Assembly: GCF_026340305.1 (NCBI RefSeq)
Contig: NZ_JAPEPI010000006.1
Coordinates: 1-64,000 of the forward strand
Source: Streptomyces sp. NBC_01381
Lineage (GTDB): Bacteria; Actinomycetota; Actinomycetes; Streptomycetales; Streptomycetaceae
Reading direction: 5' to 3'
DNA: 64,000 bases
Part shown: positions 7,975 through 14,433 of the stretch, piece after piece
Layout: each line of letters opens with the position of its first letter
Numbering within the stretch: the stretch's first letter is position 1
The notes under the pieces: model-generated
Database searches by the model: none
The model's input: only the letters and a program-made list of their open reading frames with translations
What the model was told of the DNA's origin: nothing
Made by a program: the position numbers and the translations under genes

Positions 7975-9030
7975 TCACGCTCCTGCCGGGTAAGCCCCCG
8001 CCGGCCGGCGGGTTCCACGCCGACCGTCATAGACGGCGGCGAGCACCTCCTCACCGGACGGTCGCCGATCCGGTCCCAGGTAGCGGATTCCCTCCCCCTC
8101 GGGAGGCTTCCCCGTGTCTCTGCCGATCGGATGGCGGCGGCTCGTCGCCGTGCGCCAGCCGTAGCGCTCATCCCACACCAGTGCCGGCGCCGGGGCATCG
8201 AAGGACAGCGCCACGGCCGCGGCCACCGCATCATCGGCCACGTGCACCATGGCGACGTCCTGCTCTGGCGCCAGGCCGGCGGCCGCGAGCTCGTCGGCTA
8301 CACCCTGCACGTACGGCCGGACCTCGCGGCCGCGCAACTCGGTCCGGGCATGGGCGACCGCGGCACGGTGTACCGCGGCCGGATAGCCGAGCCGGTGAGC
8401 TGCCTGCTCCGGCGTCAGGTCCGGCTCGGCGGCGACCTGGTCGGCGATGCGCTCCCCGCGCAGACGCGGCAGCACCCGCGCCGCGGCCGAGTAGGCGATG
8501 CCCAGCTGCTCCTGCACCGTGGCGAGCGTCAGCCCAGGATCGTCGTCCAGGAGCTCACCGACCCGGGGCTCGAGTTCGTCGCGCGGCACCATGTCTCCGC
8601 TGCCCTTGGGACGGTGTGCCGGTGCCCGATCCTGACCGGGCACCGGGTCACGGAAGGCGCGCAGGACGCCGCGCGGGCAGTGCTCCACGCCCTTCACCTT
8701 CACCAGGTGCGGCTCGATCCGCGGATCCTTCTTGTAGGAGTCCCAGGTCTTGGGCGTGACGTCGAGGACGCCGGCGGCCTCGGTGCGCTCCAGCAGGTCC
8801 TCGTCGTCATCTACTTGGGGCAGCGCGGGCACCAGTTTGCCGGCGAGGTACGCCGCGGTCTGCTCACCGTCCCACAGCTTCGACTTCGCCTCCGGCGCAC
8901 TGATCGTCGCCGGAAACCCTGCCCGCTCGTACGGCTTCTGATTGCGGAAGCTGCCGATCTTAAGGCCCATGGCCGCGGCCAGATCCGCGCTGTGCTGCAC
9001 GAAAGAACTGCGTCCCGCGCGAATCATCAC
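7975..9030 (-). CDS. DUF6292-like protein with N-terminal helix-turn-helix region, 351 aa
   Basis: The C-terminal 100 residues (YVQGVADELAAAG, then LVWDERYGWRTATSRRHPIG and PSGEEVLAAVY) match the pattern I associate with DUF6292, common in Streptomyces accessory genes and without a known role. The N-terminal part includes MGLKIGSFRNQKPY and VTPKTWDSYKKD, which resemble recognition helices of small excisionase-like DNA-binding domains. It overlaps the stop of the upstream 68-residue gene (9027-9233), so the two are translationally coupled behind leader-box site 4. A plasmid regulatory role is inferred. Confidence 0.55.
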   Translation of the reverse strand: MMIRAGRSSFVQHSADLAAAMGLKIGSFRNQKPYERAGFPATISAPEAKSKLWDGEQTAAYLAGKLVPALPQVDDDEDLLERTEAAGVLDVTPKTWDSYKKDPRIEPHLVKVKGVEHCPRGVLRAFRDPVPGQDRAPAHRPKGSGDMVPRDELEPRVGELLDDDPGLTLATVQEQLGIAYSAAARVLPRLRGERIADQVAAEPDLTPEQAAHRLGYPAAVHRAAVAHARTELRGREVRPYVQGVADELAAAGLAPEQDVAMVHVADDAVAAAVALSFDAPAPALVWDERYGWRTATSRRHPIGRDTGKPPEGEGIRYLGPDRRPSGEEVLAAVYDGRRGTRRPAGAYPAGA

Positions 9031-9233
9031 TCACTCCCCGTCAGGTCGGCGCTGGCAGCGAAGCCCGGCCCCGACCGCACACGCGCGCTGCGGAACTGGC
9101 TCGGGAGGAGGACTTCGACGCGGCCGGCGCCCACGCGCCGTCGAGAGAAGGCTACGGGACTTACATCACATGCGGCAAGGAGCGTGTCCGGCGCGCGCCG
9201 CACCGCTACACTTTCACCCATCACGTCCTGCAA
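9027..9233 (-). CDS. Small hypothetical protein (68 aa), coupled to the DUF6292-like gene
   Basis: The proposed TTG start at 9233 lies directly after GAAGGAGAACC, the end of leader-box site 4, at the same spacing as the ATG starts of the other three leader-box genes. That is the main reason to believe this frame. Its stop overlaps the start of the gene at 9030. The product is arginine-rich (VAFSRRRVGAGRVEVLLPSQ) with no recognised domain. Alternatively the box could serve only as a leader for the larger gene. Confidence 0.45.
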   Translation of the reverse strand: MQDVMGESVAVRRAPDTLLAACDVSPVAFSRRRVGAGRVEVLLPSQFRSARVRSGPGFAASADLTGSE

Positions 9234-9305
9234 GGTTCTCCTTCAGGTGTGTGTCTTCGAAGGCCGGCGCCCTTGCCACCCGCTTCGGCGGATTGGGCGC
9301 CGGCC
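9234..9305 (-). promoter_or_regulatory. Start-associated leader box with upstream hairpin, site 4
   Basis: The box at 9234-9259 (minus strand CGAAGACACACACCTGAAGG) is preceded by an 11-bp stem, 9262-9272 with 9295-9305. The 22-base loop contains TGCCAC at 9274-9279 and a small inner hairpin, CCGC-TTCG-GCGG, at 9280-9291. This is the same order as sites 1-3, 7 kb away from them and before an unrelated gene. Confidence 0.65.
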
Positions 9306-9521
9306 ATCTTTATCGCACCACCAGGCGGGCCGGCCCAGGGGTCCCGCACACGCGCGCCGCCGAGCCCGGCTGTGCTTGTCCTGGTATGCGCGGCGTTCAA
9401 CTGCAGTGGCGCCGGTTCGACGGCATTGTCCTGGTCCTCGCCGTACGCGCTCACCCATCAGGCGCTGTGTGGTCGAGTGTTGCGGTGCCACTGGGTATAG
9501 TCAGGGCTTCTACTCAGGCAT

Positions 9522-9557
9522 GTGAGGCCCCGCCGGTTTCGGCGGGGCCTCACATTT
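9522..9557 (+). terminator. Intrinsic terminator on the plus strand without an obvious upstream gene
   Basis: Thirteen-base arms (9522-9534 and 9541-9553) enclose GGTTTC and are followed on the plus strand by ATTTTTG. No plus-strand gene ends here; the flanking genes are both on the minus strand. It could end a short plus-strand RNA (a TATAGT box lies at about 9496-9501) or act as a hairpin terminator for the minus-strand gene ending at 9562. The rest of 9306-9521 shows no supported gene. Confidence 0.6.
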
Positions 9558-9561
9558 TTGC

Positions 9562-9981
9562 CTACGCGACCTGGAGGTTGGGGCCGGCGCCTTCGGCGGG
9601 CGGGGCCACGGCGTAGCGGGGCAGGTCCAGGTTCGGCAGGGTGCCGGCCTTGATGTCAACGAGCGCCTGGCGGAATGCTTTCTCCAGGTCGCTATGGCTT
9701 TGGTACTTGGCGGCGAGAGGGTGCAGGCGATAGCTGTTGCCCTTGCGTTCGCCCCCTTCGGGGCGGATGACGAGGCCGAGGTCGCACAGCGGGGCCATCA
9801 GGGCGCTGATGGCCTGAGGGGTTTTGCCGTGGTACTCGCGGGCCATGTCGACCTGGCGTACGGGCAGGTGGCCGCCGAAGTCGCTTCGGGAGATCAGGTA
9901 CTGCAAGAACTTGACGGCGCTGCCGGACAGCGGCAGGGCCCAGATACGGTCGGCGACGATCGGGGACAGGACCTCGGCCAT
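9562..9981 (-). CDS. Winged-helix protein, MarR-like or plasmid replication accessory, 139 aa
   Basis: The start at 9981 follows GGAAGGGGAG. The core (GSAVKFLQYLISRSDFGG, then MAREYHGKTPQAISALMAPL and LGLVIRPEGG) reads as helix, recognition helix and wing of a winged-helix domain, at about residues 15-75. It lies 52 bases downstream of the RepL-like gene on the same strand, so the two probably form one unit. Together they resemble small replication or copy-control operons of actinobacterial plasmids. A plain transcription regulator is the alternative. Confidence 0.55.
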   Translation of the reverse strand: MAEVLSPIVADRIWALPLSGSAVKFLQYLISRSDFGGHLPVRQVDMAREYHGKTPQAISALMAPLCDLGLVIRPEGGERKGNSYRLHPLAAKYQSHSDLEKAFRQALVDIKAGTLPNLDLPRYAVAPPAEGAGPNLQVA

Positions 9982-10033
9982 CAGCGCTCCCCTTCCCGGG
10001 CGGTGTGCGGTGAGCTCCAGTATCGGCGATGTA

Positions 10034-10726
10034 TCACCCGGCCCGCTCCTCCCGCTGGCCTTCGCCACTGTCCTGGTCGAAGTCCATGGTGAGTTGCTCC
10101 TGCTTGAGGACCGGCCCGATGAAGTTGCCGAAGGACTGGGGAGTGTCCCCGTGGTCCTGCTCGATCTCCGCGAGAACGCCCTGCTGCGCGGTGCTGTTTC
10201 CGTTGAACCACAAGTGCACGTTCAGGCGGATCGCCCCGTTGCCGTAGCGCTCCAGCCAGCCGTACTCGCACAGGGCTCCGATGGCGCGGGTGACGGTGGA
10301 GCGACTCATCTGAGTGGCGCCCTTTACCCGGCGGGCCTCGCGATTGAGGCCCTCGGTGATCTCTTGCTGTGTGTAGTGGGTAATGCCGGTGCCGCGCATC
10401 TGTCCGCCTGCGATGTACAGGAAGACGCACATCTCGCTCTTCGTCACCCGCTTGGCGACGGCGAGCTGGGCCAGGAACTGGACGAACCAGTTGCTGGTGA
10501 TGCTGTATCCGGCGTCCCCGGCCATGTCGTGGACGGTCCGCGGGTCGTTGTCGTACTCGAACGAGACGCCCTTGAGCTTGCGGCCGCGGGGCTTTTGTTG
10601 TTCTCCGACGGTCTCGCCAAGCTGCTGGCCGAGCACGGTCAGGATGTCGTCGAGTCCGAGGTCGGACGACTGGGCGGGTACGACGCGCGGACGGTGGTAT
10701 TCCACGTCCGGCGGATCAGAGGTCAC
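10034..10726 (-). CDS. RepL-like winged-helix plasmid replication or regulatory protein, 230 aa
   Basis: A GTG start at 10726 follows AAGGAG. The central region (KSEMCVFLYIAGGQMRGTGI, then YTQQEITEGLN, QMSRSTVTRAIGAL and YGWLERYGNGAIRLN) has the helix-turn-helix and wing pattern of RepL-type plasmid proteins, in which a K-S-E-M helix precedes the recognition helix M-S-R-S-T-V. The C-terminus is acidic. The 840 bases upstream are non-coding with duplicated motifs, as expected for a replication or control region. An alternative role as a transcription regulator cannot be excluded. Confidence 0.55.
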   Translation of the reverse strand: MTSDPPDVEYHRPRVVPAQSSDLGLDDILTVLGQQLGETVGEQQKPRGRKLKGVSFEYDNDPRTVHDMAGDAGYSITSNWFVQFLAQLAVAKRVTKSEMCVFLYIAGGQMRGTGITHYTQQEITEGLNREARRVKGATQMSRSTVTRAIGALCEYGWLERYGNGAIRLNVHLWFNGNSTAQQGVLAEIEQDHGDTPQSFGNFIGPVLKQEQLTMDFDQDSGEGQREERAG

Positions 10727-10772
10727 GATGGCTCCTTTTCTACTCAGGCGGAGCCGACCCTACCCCAAAAGA

Positions 10773-11090
10773 CAACTGTCACTTGTGTTTTGACGCGCCG
10801 TCGCACATCGCGGCGCAGAGACTTGATGCACCACGGGCGGCGCCCCTCAAGAATCAAACCCTGCTTTAGTTTCCTGGCCAGGGTGCGCGGTTTATCAAGT
10901 GTGACTTGAGATTTAGTGTCCTCGGGGACACATCCGGAAGGTTCCGAGGCGGCAACTTAAGGCTCGCCTCGCGCGTCTGACCTGCGGAAATGCATGGCCA
11001 ACGAAAGTCAACTGCCCCTTGTGTTTCGCGCCGTTCTGTGGCGGAGCGAGCACATATCACGCCCTGGAATGTGTCGGCTGGGACACATCC
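10773..11090. repeat. Duplicated motifs in an 840-base non-coding region (10727-11570)
   Basis: A 25-28 base motif (CAACTG, then CTTGTGTTT and CGCGCCG) occurs at 10773-10800 and, imperfectly, at 11009-11033. GGGACACATCC occurs at 10925-10935 and again at 11080-11090, in the same order. Between them lies the palindrome TCAAGT-GTG-ACTTGA at 10895-10909. The arrangement upstream of a RepL-like gene suggests a replication origin or operator region. No supported gene lies here; a 64-residue minus-strand frame at 11110-11304 has no convincing start. Confidence 0.45.
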
Positions 11091-11570
11091 TGTCTGGCGT
11101 TCATGCAGGTCAGGAGGTGTGCAGCGCGCCGGGTCTCTTGTAGTAAAGAGGAACGTCGGCGATGCCGTCGCTCACCCCCCGCGCCCTTCTCTCTCGTCGC
11201 GACGGCGTCTCGCCCCACTCGAGTTGACGGTGCATGACCTCATTGCCCGCCGCTACCTCAGCCACCGAAAGTCCACCACGGTGCTCCCGCAGGCGGCTGA
11301 TCACTCGTCACGTATGCCTCGATCAACCCACTCCGGGATCAGCCACGCCATCTCTTCATCCCCGAGGGAGCGCCTGCTGCGGCCGCCAACGCACCTTGGC
11401 GCAGCACCGCCGGAGGCACCGCAGGCCCCCTCAGGCCGGAGGTGAAGCCGGCCCGAGGCGCACAAGAGCGCCCCCGTTCAAAGGATCACGCCGGGCTAAC
11501 ATCTCCGCAGCCGAGGAGAGACAAACGCGACATGCGGGACGGTCAGTCCCGGCCTCCCTGAAAGGAACTG

Positions 11571-12011
11571 ATGAGCACCACCACTGAGCCCGCAGCCGAC
11601 GAGCTGCTCCACGCCGCGGCTCTTACCAAGGCCGACGTCGACGCCCTGGAGACCTTCCTCAAGGGACGGTTCAACGCGATGTGGCGGGCGGACCCGGACC
11701 ACGTCGCCGGCGACTTGTATCGCGCGGCTTCAGCCTTGGCGGATGTTCTGCATGACCTGGTCAAGTCTGTCCGCGCCTGCTTCCACTACGACGACGGCTC
11801 GCCAAAGCTCCTCCTGGCCCGAATGCGTCACTGGAACCGGCTGGTCCGCTTCGCGGAGCGATGGCATGACGCCGACGGCTATCACCAGGCGCGCTGGATC
11901 TACCTCTTTCATGTCGATGCTGAAGACGTGGCGAGCTCTGCGGAGTTCGCGCTCGGGCGCGAGCGGGAAGAGGCCGCGCGCGAGCGGGATCGGCTACTCC
12001 AGAGCCTGTGA
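11571..12011 (+). CDS. Hypothetical protein, 146 aa
   Basis: AAAGGAACTG precedes the ATG. The product is mostly helical and charged (ADVDALETFLKGRFNAMW, then ERWHDADGYHQARWIYLFHV) and ends in a coiled-coil-like stretch (GREREEAARERDRLLQSL). No family, signal peptide or membrane segment is recognised. It is isolated: an 840-base non-coding region lies upstream, and the convergent toxin gene ends 75 bases downstream. Confidence 0.5.
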   Translation: MSTTTEPAADELLHAAALTKADVDALETFLKGRFNAMWRADPDHVAGDLYRAASALADVLHDLVKSVRACFHYDDGSPKLLLARMRHWNRLVRFAERWHDADGYHQARWIYLFHVDAEDVASSAEFALGREREEAARERDRLLQSL

Positions 12012-12085
12012 TGGTCGGGACTCGCCCTTCTATAGCCGCCCGCCCTGGCACCTGTGCTGCCGGGGCTGGGCCCTCTCTCGGGTGG

Positions 12086-12346
12086 CTACCCGACCCAGAC
12101 GATGTCCAAGACGGACAGACCCCGCGTGGGTCGATTGATCACGTAGACAACGGACAACTGCCCGATCGAGGCGGCGCGGACGTCCTCGCCTTCCGGGTCA
12201 CCCGTATTCCACTGCGGCCAGCCCCATGGGGAGCGCATCGCGATGTCCAAAACGTCGCGGACCATCTCCTTGGCAGGTTCGGGGAGTTCGGTGAGGGCCT
12301 TCGCGACCTGCGGGGACAGGCGTACTGACCAGGACTCACCGGTCAC
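12086..12346 (-). CDS. RelE/ParE-fold toxin-like protein, 86 aa
   Basis: Length and pattern (WSVRLSPQVAKALTELPEPA, then EDVRAASIGQLSVVYVINRP and LSVLDIVWVG) fit the small RelE/ParE fold: a strand, two helices, then a beta sheet with the closing V-x-x-I-x-W strand. Members are ribosome-dependent mRNA interferases or gyrase poisons; which applies here is unknown. The GTG start at 12346 overlaps the stop of the upstream DUF6247-like gene by four bases (GTGA), the usual coupling of an antitoxin-toxin pair. The typical catalytic residues of RelE are not clearly present. Confidence 0.6.
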   Translation of the reverse strand: MTGESWSVRLSPQVAKALTELPEPAKEMVRDVLDIAMRSPWGWPQWNTGDPEGEDVRAASIGQLSVVYVINRPTRGLSVLDIVWVG

Positions 12347-12639
12347 CTGCGGGCACCGAGGACGTCGTCCAAGTCCACGAACCCGGTCTCGTCCCGGCCG
12401 GAGTCCAGATAGGCGTCGACGGCCGGGGCCGCGGCGACGCGCATCTGCCAGGCACGCACGACGTCGTGCACCGGGGTGAGGCTGTAGCTGTGGCGGGAGT
12501 CCTCAAGGGCCTTGGCCCAGTCCCGCTCAAAGGCCGGCACCCAGGTGTCGGCGCGGCGATCGCCGCGCAACTGGGCGAGCAGCTGGGCCGCGGCGGCCGG
12601 GGCCGGCGGGGCGGGGGCTTCCTCGGGCTGCGCGCTCAT
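12343..12639 (-). CDS. DUF6247-like putative antitoxin, 98 aa
   Basis: The start at 12639 follows a perfect AGGAGG. After a Pro/Ala-rich opening the sequence WVPAFERDWAKALEDSRHSY, then LTPVHDVVRAWQMRVAAAP, matches the pattern I associate with DUF6247, which is regularly found upstream of RelE/ParE-like genes in Streptomyces. It would bind and neutralise the toxin encoded next and probably repress the pair. On a linear replicon such a pair can act as an addiction module. Confidence 0.6.
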   Translation of the reverse strand: MSAQPEEAPAPPAPAAAAQLLAQLRGDRRADTWVPAFERDWAKALEDSRHSYSLTPVHDVVRAWQMRVAAAPAVDAYLDSGRDETGFVDLDDVLGARR

Positions 12640-12698
12640 CGCATCCTCCTGGCAAGGCGTACCGCCACGGTACGCGTGCCGTGCAGCGGCAGGGGCCG

Positions 12699-13068
12699 TC
12701 ATGTTGTGGTTCCTTCTGGTGTGACCACGAAGCCGAGTCCAAAGGCTGGCTCCTGGGTGCGGTAGCCAAAGGCGTTCAGGACGGAACAGAGGGCGGTGTG
12801 CATCGCCTCTCGGACCGTCTCGTAACGCCTGACGACGTCCTCCTGGAGGCGTTCGGCTCCCACCATGTCGAGCGACGCGCGGTCCAGCCGGTCATGGGTG
12901 TGCCAGTCGACGTGCACCTGGTCATCGTCGAGATAGACCACCACTCCCCCCCTCCGTGCCGTCGATGCCGGTGGGGGTCGGTAGGGGGAAACCGGCGCCC
13001 GCCAGATCGAACCGCAGCCGGGCCGCGAGCTCGTCGAGTTCTCCGGCTGGGTGCGAGACCGGCGTCAT
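12699..13068 (-). pseudogene. Small hypothetical gene split by a one-base shift at a G7 run
   Basis: The downstream part, 12699-12944 (GTG start), reads VVYLDDDQVHVDWHTHDRLD and onwards. An upstream ATG at 13068 opens a frame MTPVSHPAGELDELAARLRF that runs into the seven-G tract at 12946-12952 one base out of phase. With six G the two parts join into one protein of about 122 residues. The joined frame begins ten bases after the stop of the gene at 13079. This is either a homopolymer sequencing error or a real frameshift. No family is recognised. Confidence 0.5.
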
Positions 13069-13078
13069 CGCCAGTCTT

Positions 13079-13642
13079 CTAGAAGGTCAGGGAACGGGCG
13101 ACGGCCTGGGCGTGTTGGCGCAGGGGCACGTCCTGCTTCTCCCAGGTGGCCGCCACGTAGTTGAGGAGTTCGGCCGTGGCGCGCTCTGAATCGAGCGGGT
13201 CGCTGGCGAGCAGCCGGTCGGCGGCGAGGGCGATATCGGCGGCGGGCGTGGAGGACTCCTCCTGGTCGTTGGCATCGCCGTGGACGCCCAGGGCCAGGAG
13301 GTAACGGATCCCGTTGCGCGTCTGGACGGTGATGGTGTCCTCGCGCGGCGAGTCGGCGTCCGCGGTGACGAACGCGGGGTGGTTGAGGATCGCCGCGGCG
13401 AGAGCCTCGGTCAGCACCGGCTCGGGCAAGAGGTCGTCCTCGGTCGGCTCCGCATCGTGCAGGGTCAGGCTGAAGCCCATGCCGGACACGGTGGTGAACG
13501 TGACAACGTCGTCGCCGGGATACCCGTCGGCGGCGACGATGCGCGGGCTGTGGCGCAGGGCCTCGGCGATGCGGACGGCGTCGCGGTCGGCATCTGCCAG
13601 CGGGCTCTTGTCGCGGTCGATGGCCGGGAATTCAGTGCTCAC
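13079..13642 (-). CDS. Hypothetical protein, 187 aa
   Basis: A GTG start at 13642 follows AGAAGAGCC, 11 bases after the tpg stop, so it is probably transcribed with tap and tpg. It contains two similar segments: VRIAEALRHSPRIVAADGYP with DDVVTFTTVSGMGFSLTL, and LAAAILNHPAFVTADADSP with EDTITVQTRNGIRYLLAL. This suggests an internal duplication of an alpha-beta unit. No function is known. Its place behind tpg makes a link to end maintenance worth testing but is not evidence of it. Confidence 0.55.
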   Translation of the reverse strand: MSTEFPAIDRDKSPLADADRDAVRIAEALRHSPRIVAADGYPGDDVVTFTTVSGMGFSLTLHDAEPTEDDLLPEPVLTEALAAAILNHPAFVTADADSPREDTITVQTRNGIRYLLALGVHGDANDQEESSTPAADIALAADRLLASDPLDSERATAELLNYVAATWEKQDVPLRQHAQAVARSLTF

Positions 13643-13653
13643 GGCTCTTCTTT

Positions 13654-14205
13654 CTAGAAGTCCAGATCGATGTAATCGATGTCGTTAATGGCGACGTCTG
13701 AGAGTCCCATTGCGCGCGCTCCGCCGTCCTGGAAATACACTTCCTTAAACCCTTCAGCGACGATTTCGCGCATCTGCTGGTCGCTGGCGCCCTGGTCGCG
13801 GGCGTCGAACAGGCGCTGCGCGTACGTCGCAGGGAGCCGGACGGTCAGGCGGCGGAAGCGGCCGTCGTCGGTCGTGCCGACCGGCGCGGTGTAGCCGAAC
13901 CGGGCCCTCGTCTCCACCGTGACCCCCCTGGTGGCGGCCTCCTTGCGCCGGCGCTTGCGGACCTGAGGCTGCCAACGTGCCCGCACCATCGCGTCGATCT
14001 TCGCGGCGATGTCCTTCGACGGGTGCCGCACGCCGCGCCGGTAGCGGTTGACGGAGTCGCCGGTGACCCCGGCGCCTTCGCCGATCTCCTTCGCGCTGAG
14101 GTACTTGCGCAGAAAGCTGATCTGGCCCTTGAGGGTCTTGGGCGGCTCGCGGGTGAACGCCTCCTGATCGGCCCGCTCGATGGCGTCCTCGATCTCTCCT
14201 GCCAC
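13654..14205 (-). CDS. tpg: Telomere terminal protein Tpg, 183 aa
   Basis: Tpg is covalently attached to the 5' ends of linear Streptomyces replicons and primes the filling of the terminal gap with DNA polymerase. The length (183) and sequence match the Tpg family: LKGQISFLRKYLSAKEIGEG and VNRYRRGVRHPSKD form the N-terminal helix-turn-helix-like region at about residues 25-60, a basic stretch RWQPQVRKRRRKEAATRG follows near 75-95, and the family C-terminus LSDVAINDIDYIDLDF is present. The GTG start at 14205 follows GAAGGGAG. It is co-transcribed with tap through a small gene. Family membership is well supported by eye. Confidence 0.9.
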   Translation of the reverse strand: MAGEIEDAIERADQEAFTREPPKTLKGQISFLRKYLSAKEIGEGAGVTGDSVNRYRRGVRHPSKDIAAKIDAMVRARWQPQVRKRRRKEAATRGVTVETRARFGYTAPVGTTDDGRFRRLTVRLPATYAQRLFDARDQGASDQQMREIVAEGFKEVYFQDGGARAMGLSDVAINDIDYIDLDF

Positions 14206-14208
14206 GGT

Positions 14209-14433
14209 TCAGCTCCCTTCGGGGGTGGGGTCCTGGCCGTCGGGATCGACGAGCCGGAACCAGGTTTCGCGCGTCTCGCGCAGGTCATGCCGCCACAACT
14301 CGAACCGCGGCGAGGCCCGGTGGGCGCGCAGGGAGAACTGCAGAGCTTCCATGCGCGCCTCCAGCCGGTCCAGCGTCCGCTCCCGTTCCGCGCCGGCCTC
14401 CAGTGAGGGCGTGCCGGTCTCGGCGGGCACCAC
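14209..14433 (-). CDS. Small coiled-coil-like protein between tap and tpg, 74 aa
   Basis: The GTG start at 14433 directly abuts the tap stop codon (TAG-GTG), and its stop lies three bases before the tpg start, so translation of tap, this gene and tpg is coupled. The product (LEAGAERERTLDRLEARMEA, then WRHDLRETRETWFRLVDPDG) looks like one amphipathic helix pair. Small frames are sometimes present between tap and tpg in Streptomyces; no role is known to me. It could be an accessory of the telomere complex. Confidence 0.55.
   Translation of the reverse strand: MVPAETGTPSLEAGAERERTLDRLEARMEALQFSLRAHRASPRFELWRHDLRETRETWFRLVDPDGQDPTPEGS

Noticed and set aside
11110..11304. A 64-codon minus-strand frame in the region upstream of the 146-residue gene
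   Set aside because: Some stretches look protein-like, but there is no ribosome site and no family; not strong enough for a gene call.
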